From Streptomyces lanatus (GTDB lineage Bacteria; Actinomycetota; Actinomycetes; Streptomycetales; Streptomycetaceae): a DNA stretch of 64,000 bases. Numbering within the stretch: the stretch's first letter is position 1; each line of letters starts with the position of its first letter. The notes beneath the pieces were generated by a model. That model saw only the letters and a list, made by a program, of their open reading frames with translations, was not told the origin of the DNA and searched no databases. Positions 59,432 through 64,000 of this stretch are shown here, one piece after another. A program made the position numbers and the translations under genes. The stretch covers positions 111,025 through 175,024 of the forward strand of contig NZ_BNBM01000023.1 in the NCBI RefSeq assembly GCF_014655715.1. The letters are read 5' to 3'.

Positions 59432-61702
59432 TCAAGGGCCAACCAGCCGTGGAAGCGGGGCCTCACCCGTCGATTCCGCGTCGGTGTCGTCGGTACCGAC
59501 CGGGCCGCGGGGAAGCGTCCGGTCCAGCCACTTCGGCAGCCACCAGTTGGTCCGGCCGAGGAGTGTCATGGTCGCCGGTACCAGCACCATGCGTACGACC
59601 GTGGCGTCGATGAAGATCGCGGTGGCCAGGCCGAGCCCGAACATTTTGGTGGAGGGGTCCTCGGCGACGGCGAAGGACAGGAAGACCGCCACCATGATGA
59701 GGGCGGCCGAGGTGATGATCCGGGCGGTGCGCGAGACGCCCTCAACGATCGCCGTGCCGTTGTCGCCGGTGCGCAGGTACTCCTCGCGTACGCGGGAGAG
59801 GAGGAACACCTCGTAGTCCATCGACAGGCCGAACAGGATGGCGAAGAGGAACATCGGGATGAACGACACGATCGGAACCGTCGCTTCCAGCCCGATGAGT
59901 GCGCCTCCCCAGCCCCACTGGAAGACCGCGACCATGATGCCGTAGGCCGCGCCGATGCTCAGCAGATTCAGCAGTACCGCCTTGAGCGGTACGAGTATCG
60001 AGCGGAAGACCAGCATCAGCAGCAGGAACGACATCACCAGCACGGCGGCGACGAACACCGGCAGGCGCTGGCTGGTGCGTCGGCCCACATCGGACAGGCT
60101 CGCGGCGGTCCCGCCGACGTGCGCCCTGGCCGGGCCGTGCCCGATCGCCGTGGGCAGCACCTCGGCGCGCAGCCGGGCGATGGTGTCGGCCGTGGCCTCG
60201 TCCTGAGGGCTGGTGGTCGGGAACACCACGAGGGTCGCGACGCCGGTGGCCCGATCGATGTGCGTCGGCGCGACGGATGCGATGCCCGGATCCGCCGCGA
60301 CCGTTGCGACGAGACGATCCACCACTCCCCGATCGCCGGAGGGGTCCGCGGCGATGACGAGGGGACCGTTGGTGCCCGGGCCGAACCCCTCGGCGACGAG
60401 GTCGTAGGCCCGGCGTTCAGTACGGCTCTGCGGCAGTGAGCCGTCGTCGGGCAAGCCGACGCGCAGGCCGAGCACGGGCAGCGTCGCGATCAGCAGCAGC
60501 CCCGCCGCGCCGACCGCGTACGGCACCGGGTGCCGGCAGACGTGCCCGATCCAGCGACGCCACCCGACGGCGGGGGCGGCGCCCGCCGCCGGGTCCCGCC
60601 GTCGGCCGAGGCGGCCCGACCGCCCGGCCCGAAGTGCCCGGCCGACCCGGCCGGTCCGGCCCAGCCGCGGGCCCGCCGCGCCGAGGAAGGCCGGCAGCAG
60701 CGTCACCGACGCGAGCACCATCGTCAGGACGACGATCGAGACGGCAACCCCGCCCACCGTCATGAACGGCACGTTCGCGACCGCCAGGCCGAGGATCGAC
60801 ACGACGACGGTGCCGCCGGCGAAGACCACGGGCCTCCCCGCCGTTGCCACCGCTCGCCCCGCCGCCTCGCGGGGATCGAGCCCGCGCGCGAGGTACTCTC
60901 GGTGCCTGGCGAGCACGAACAGCGCGTAGTCGATGCCCACCCCGAGCCCGACCATGCTGCCCAGGACCGGTGCGAAGGTGGGGACCTCTGTCACCCCCGC
61001 CAGTGCCGTCATCGTGGCGACCCCGACGGTCAGCCCGAAGACCGCCATGCCGATCGGCAGCGCGGCGGCGACGAGCGAACCGAACGCCAGGAACAGGATC
61101 GCGGCCGCGGCGAGGAGGCCGATCAGCTCGCTCACGCCGCCGTCGGGGTCGGAGAAGGCGTAGAAGAGGTTCCCGCCCATCTCGATGCGCAGCGGCAGCT
61201 CGGCGCGCAGCCGGTCGCCGAGCTCGACGAGGGCGTCCAGGTCTTCGGACGACAGTCGGCTCTGGTCGGGGTACTGCACCCGGACGACCGCGATCCGTCC
61301 GTCGGCCGAAACGAGGCCGCCGCGCACGGCGGTGTCCCCGCCCGTGTCGAGCGCCCCCGCCGGGTCGCTCGTGCCGAGCACGTGCGGCAGCCGCTGCACC
61401 TCGGCCCGCAGCCGCGTGAGAGCGGTGCGCGCGCCGTCGTCGTCGAAGAACGTCGCACCGTCGTCGAGGGGGGTGACGACCACTTGGGCGGTCATCCCCT
61501 CCTGGCCGGTGCCGGCCCGCTCCATCAGTTCCGCGGCGCGTTGGGAGTCCAGTCCCGGAGCGGTCATCGAGTCCGCGGTACGCCCGCCGAAGGCGATCGC
61601 GGCGAGGACGGCGAGCGTGGCGGCGATCAGCCATGCCGCGATCACCCGCCAGGGATGGCGCGCGGCGCTTGCGCCCAGGCGCAACAGGGCTTTCGAGAGC
61701 AT
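59432..61702 (-). CDS. MMPL-family exporter (RND superfamily)
   Basis: A 756-residue inner-membrane protein with two repeats, each one membrane helix, a large external domain and five helices. The first half has LGASAARHPWRVIAAWLIAA, then GLGVGIDYALFVLARHREY. The second has FLFAILFGLSMDYEVFLLSR, with the conserved GxxxDY pairs that carry protons. The start is ATG 61702 (GGAGG upstream); a much longer upstream frame is only open sequence. MMPL proteins of Streptomyces export lipids, siderophore-like or antibiotic molecules. It is divergent from the two-component system, separated by 175 bases. Confidence 0.9.
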   Translation of the reverse strand: MLSKALLRLGASAARHPWRVIAAWLIAATLAVLAAIAFGGRTADSMTAPGLDSQRAAELMERAGTGQEGMTAQVVVTPLDDGATFFDDDGARTALTRLRAEVQRLPHVLGTSDPAGALDTGGDTAVRGGLVSADGRIAVVRVQYPDQSRLSSEDLDALVELGDRLRAELPLRIEMGGNLFYAFSDPDGGVSELIGLLAAAAILFLAFGSLVAAALPIGMAVFGLTVGVATMTALAGVTEVPTFAPVLGSMVGLGVGIDYALFVLARHREYLARGLDPREAAGRAVATAGRPVVFAGGTVVVSILGLAVANVPFMTVGGVAVSIVVLTMVLASVTLLPAFLGAAGPRLGRTGRVGRALRAGRSGRLGRRRDPAAGAAPAVGWRRWIGHVCRHPVPYAVGAAGLLLIATLPVLGLRVGLPDDGSLPQSRTERRAYDLVAEGFGPGTNGPLVIAADPSGDRGVVDRLVATVAADPGIASVAPTHIDRATGVATLVVFPTTSPQDEATADTIARLRAEVLPTAIGHGPARAHVGGTAASLSDVGRRTSQRLPVFVAAVLVMSFLLLMLVFRSILVPLKAVLLNLLSIGAAYGIMVAVFQWGWGGALIGLEATVPIVSFIPMFLFAILFGLSMDYEVFLLSRVREEYLRTGDNGTAIVEGVSRTARIITSAALIMVAVFLSFAVAEDPSTKMFGLGLATAIFIDATVVRMVLVPATMTLLGRTNWWLPKWLDRTLPRGPVGTDDTDAESTGEAPLPRLVGP

Positions 61703-61877
61703 CGGGTCCTCCAACCACCTCGTCGGCCGTCCTTGTACGGCCGCCGATGCCGAGGCTCGTCGCCACGGCGCTCCGCGGCATCGGCCCGCGGGCCACGGAT
61801 CCGTCGGCCCCAAGTCGGAGTGACGCCCCATCCTTTCGGCCGATGCGCAGCACGCCGCGGTCCCTACGCTGAGAACC

Positions 61878-63050
61878 GTGCTGCGAGACGACCTGCGAGC
61901 CCTGTGGACCGAACCCCGGCCGCCCGACGCGCCCGCCCGGGTGCGGCGGGACTGGGCGCTGCTCGTCGCGGGCCTTGCCCTTGTGGTGCTGGAGGCCACC
62001 CTGCGCGAGAACGTCGTGTGGCGGCCGGTGGCGGTGGTGTTCGCCGTATGGCTGTGCCTGCTGTCCCTGTGGCGCCGGACCCGCCCGCTGGCGATGGTGA
62101 CGCTGGCGTTCGGCTCGGTGGCCCTGCTTCCGGTGGCCTCGCTGGTCGCCGCACCGCGCGAGCCCGTCGGCCTGTACACCGGCGCGGTCGTGCTCGTGCT
62201 GGTGTACGCGCTGCCCCGGTGGGGATCGGGACGCGAGATCATGCTGGGCGGCGCGGTGATCCTCGTGGTCGGCACGCTGTGTGTCGTCACGGACGAGACC
62301 CCGGTCGTCGAAAAGGTCGTGGGCTTGGTCTTCCTGCTGCTGCCCGGCGTGGTCGGGGCTGCCGTGCGGTTCTGGGTGACCGCTCGCGAGCGGCAGTTGG
62401 AGCAGGTGCGCTCCCGCGAGCGCGAGCAGCTCGCTCGGGAACTGCACGACACGGTGGCCCACCACGTGTCGGCCATGGTGATCATCGCCCAGGCGGGCCG
62501 GGTGCTCGCGGGCAACGACCCGTCCGCCGCCGTCGAGGCGCTGGACGGGGTCGAGGAGGAAGGGGCGCGCACGCTGGAGGAAATGCGCGCCATGGTCGCC
62601 GCGCTGCGCGACCGCGGGGTCGGCGCCGAGCTGGCGCCCCCTGCCGGAGTCGCGGATCTGGAGCGCCTGGTGCGCACCCCGAGTGGTCGCCTCAGGGTCG
62701 ACCTGGGGCTCGACGGCGAACTGGACGCGCTGCCCCCGGCCGTGGACGCGGCCGTCTACCGGATCGTGCAGGAGTCGGTGACCAACGCGCTGCGCCATGC
62801 GGCCGACGCGACCGAGCTCGTCGTCCGGGTCGCCGCGGAACGGCACACGGTACGGGTGAGCGTGCGCGACAACGGCCGGCGCACCGGCCGGGGTCGCGAC
62901 GGATACGGACTTACCGGACTGCGCGAGCGCGCGACCCTGCTCGGCGGCACACTACGAGCCGGCCCGGGTACCGACCGGGGCTGGCATGTGGAAGCCGAAC
63001 TGCCGAGAGCGAGGAGCGAGAGCGGTGTCCATTCGCGTCCTCGTCGCTGA
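61878..63050 (+). CDS. NarL-type sensor histidine kinase
   Basis: A 390-residue membrane kinase. About four to six hydrophobic segments lie within 25-165. The dimerisation/phosphoacceptor region is EREQLARELHDTVAHHVSAM (H190), and the HATPase domain has VYRIVQESVTNALRHA, SVRDNG and GYGLTGLRERATLLGG. GTG start at 61878. Its end overlaps the regulator gene by 26 bases. There is almost no extracellular domain, so it likely senses membrane stress; the divergent MMPL exporter is the natural target. Confidence 0.9.
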   Translation: MLRDDLRALWTEPRPPDAPARVRRDWALLVAGLALVVLEATLRENVVWRPVAVVFAVWLCLLSLWRRTRPLAMVTLAFGSVALLPVASLVAAPREPVGLYTGAVVLVLVYALPRWGSGREIMLGGAVILVVGTLCVVTDETPVVEKVVGLVFLLLPGVVGAAVRFWVTARERQLEQVRSREREQLARELHDTVAHHVSAMVIIAQAGRVLAGNDPSAAVEALDGVEEEGARTLEEMRAMVAALRDRGVGAELAPPAGVADLERLVRTPSGRLRVDLGLDGELDALPPAVDAAVYRIVQESVTNALRHAADATELVVRVAAERHTVRVSVRDNGRRTGRGRDGYGLTGLRERATLLGGTLRAGPGTDRGWHVEAELPRARSESGVHSRPRR

Positions 63051-63687
63051 CGACCAGACGATCATCCGCACCGGGTTGCGGATCATGCTGAACGCCCAGC
63101 CCGGCATCGAGGTGGTCGGCGAGGCCGCCGACGGACACGAAGCGGTACGTCTGGCCCGCGAACTACGCCCCGACGTCTGCCTGTTCGACATTCGCATGCC
63201 CGTACTCGACGGGCTCGAGGCCACCCGGCTGGTCGCCGGCCCGGGCGTCGCCGACCCGCTGGCCGTGGTCGTCATCACCACGTTCGACCTCGACGAGTAC
63301 GTCTACGGCTCACTGCGTGCCGGCGCCCGCGGATTCCTCCTCAAGGACACGGGACCGGACCTTCTCGCGCAGGCCGTACGGTCGGCGTCCGACGGTGAGG
63401 CGCTCATCGCGCCCAGCATCACCGTCCGTCTGCTCCAGGCATTCGCGGACCTGCCCGCCGGCCGGCCCGTGACCCAGCCGGTCTCCCCCGTCACCGCCCG
63501 CGAGGAGCAGGTGCTCCTCGCCGTCGCTCGCGGGCTGACCAACACCGAGATCGCCGATGCACTGCACATCAGCCTCAGCACAGTGAAGACGCATCTGGCC
63601 AGCCTGATGGCCAAACTCGGTGCCCGCAACCGGGTCGAGATCGCGATGTGGGCCTACGAAACGCGCCGTATCCTCCCCGGAACCTGA
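63025..63687 (+). CDS. NarL/LuxR-type response regulator
   Basis: A 220-residue regulator from GTG 63025 (GAGGAG upstream), overlapping the kinase gene. The receiver has D9, D10, phosphoacceptor D55 (VCLFDIRMPVLDG), VVITTFD and LLKDTGPD. The LuxR HTH spans about 155-215 (SPVTAREEQVLLAVARGLTN; STVKTHLASLMAKLG). It forms a pair with the kinase and is predicted to control the divergent MMPL exporter. Confidence 0.92.
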   Translation: MSIRVLVADDQTIIRTGLRIMLNAQPGIEVVGEAADGHEAVRLARELRPDVCLFDIRMPVLDGLEATRLVAGPGVADPLAVVVITTFDLDEYVYGSLRAGARGFLLKDTGPDLLAQAVRSASDGEALIAPSITVRLLQAFADLPAGRPVTQPVSPVTAREEQVLLAVARGLTNTEIADALHISLSTVKTHLASLMAKLGARNRVEIAMWAYETRRILPGT

Positions 63688-63779
63688 GCCGGGTGCCGGG
63701 CCATGTCCCATGACTCCCCGCCCGGACATCAGTGCACCGGTCGGCTCACGTCGGCTCCACGTGCCGCACCCGCCCCAGA

Positions 63780-63938
63780 GCGTGACGTACCAGGAGGCCG
63801 GAACTGGGACGGTGAGACACCCGATACGAACAAGACTTCCGACAGCTACCTCGCCAGTCTCCACCTGCACGCCTCGATGATCTGGATCAAAGACCTCACC
63901 AGGACCACCCGATGATCACGACTCGATACGCGCCCTAG
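63780..63938 (+). mobile_element. IS5-type C-terminal fragment with element end
   Basis: LHLHASMIWIKDLTRTTR before a TGA at 63913 is the last helix of an IS5-type transposase. CACGACTCGATACGCGCC with CTAG follows at 63917-63938, matching the end at 59371 with two or three differences. The remaining bases to 64000 hold nothing recognisable. Confidence 0.5.
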
Positions 63939-64000
63939 ATGTGCAACTGACGGAGGCCTATGACAGTGGGTTCTGGGCTTTCTGCCGGAGTCGTTCGTAG

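Noticed and set aside
61703..62677. Upstream extension of the MMPL frame (to about 62677, 1081 codons in total)
   Set aside because: The extension is Ser/Thr/Arg-rich shadow of the kinase gene. The ATG at 61702 has a good ribosome-binding site and matches the family start.
60530..63091. 853-codon plus-strand frame overlapping the MMPL, kinase and regulator genes
   Set aside because: It runs antisense through the MMPL gene and out of frame through the kinase gene; the translation is low-complexity Arg/Ala/Gly and has no domain pattern.
1..64000. tRNA or rRNA genes, CRISPR arrays, prophage structural genes, NRPS/PKS modules
   Set aside because: No sequence matching these was seen on either strand. 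The single class V aminotransferase and MMPL gene are not enough to call a biosynthetic cluster.

Overview
The window looks like a chromosomal stretch from a high-GC actinomycete, almost certainly Streptomyces. The evidence is the very high GC with GC-rich third codon positions, frequent GTG starts, many twin-arginine signal peptides, CUT1 sugar importers without their own ATPase, and IS21, ISL3, IS5, IS481, IS1380 and TnpB elements of the actinobacterial kind. I cannot name the species. No rRNA, tRNA, CRISPR array or replication origin was seen.

Layout. 0-1.2 kb: the tail of a methyltransferase gene and IS21/ISL3 debris. 1.2-21.4 kb: a glycan-degradation region with a GH29 alpha-L-fucosidase carrying beta/gamma-crystallin-like and CBM13 modules, a GH43 enzyme with an AbfB module, a sialidase-fold secreted protein, a cytosolic GH2 enzyme, a three-gene ABC importer with its divergent LacI regulator, a second secreted GH43, and a secreted PA14-GH2-LamG enzyme. 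A decayed MHS-family MFS gene lies inside it. 21.7-29.1 kb: an intact TnpB element, then a YtfQRT/YjfF-type ABC importer for a furanose-type sugar and a second LacI regulator. 29.4-31.2 kb: a TetR/short-chain-reductase divergent pair. 31.3-36.6 kb: an FCD-type GntR regulator divergent from an operon of a class V aminotransferase plus a sugar-type ABC importer. 36.7-38.2 kb: IS and TOPRIM debris and a GNAT acetyltransferase. 38.5-42.2 kb: an exported flavin amine oxidase and an exported RidA-like protein, split by a second intact TnpB element. 42.5-50.6 kb: an LLM oxidoreductase, IS481, a drug-efflux MFS with a divergent XRE-cupin regulator, Tn7-like (TnsA/TniB) remnants, an MmyB-like regulator divergent from a SnoaL-like protein, and an MBL-fold protein. 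51.3-53.6 kb: an ISL3 element enclosing a SCO4402-family gene. 53.6-58.8 kb: small and decaying hypothetical genes and a split secreted NucA/NucB nuclease. 59.4-63.7 kb: an MMPL exporter divergent from a NarL-type two-component system, bracketed by IS5 debris.

How it works together. The first 29 kb reads as a plant- or microbial-glycan utilisation island. Secreted enzymes release fucose, arabinofuranose and galactose-type sugars, two importers bring in the products, the cytosolic GH2 finishes hydrolysis, and two LacI regulators act through CG-centred palindromes. One 17-bp operator sequence is identical upstream of the sialidase-fold gene and in the importer/LacI intergenic region, which ties distant genes into one regulon. 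From 42 kb onward the region is a transposon graveyard with several single-base frameshifts.
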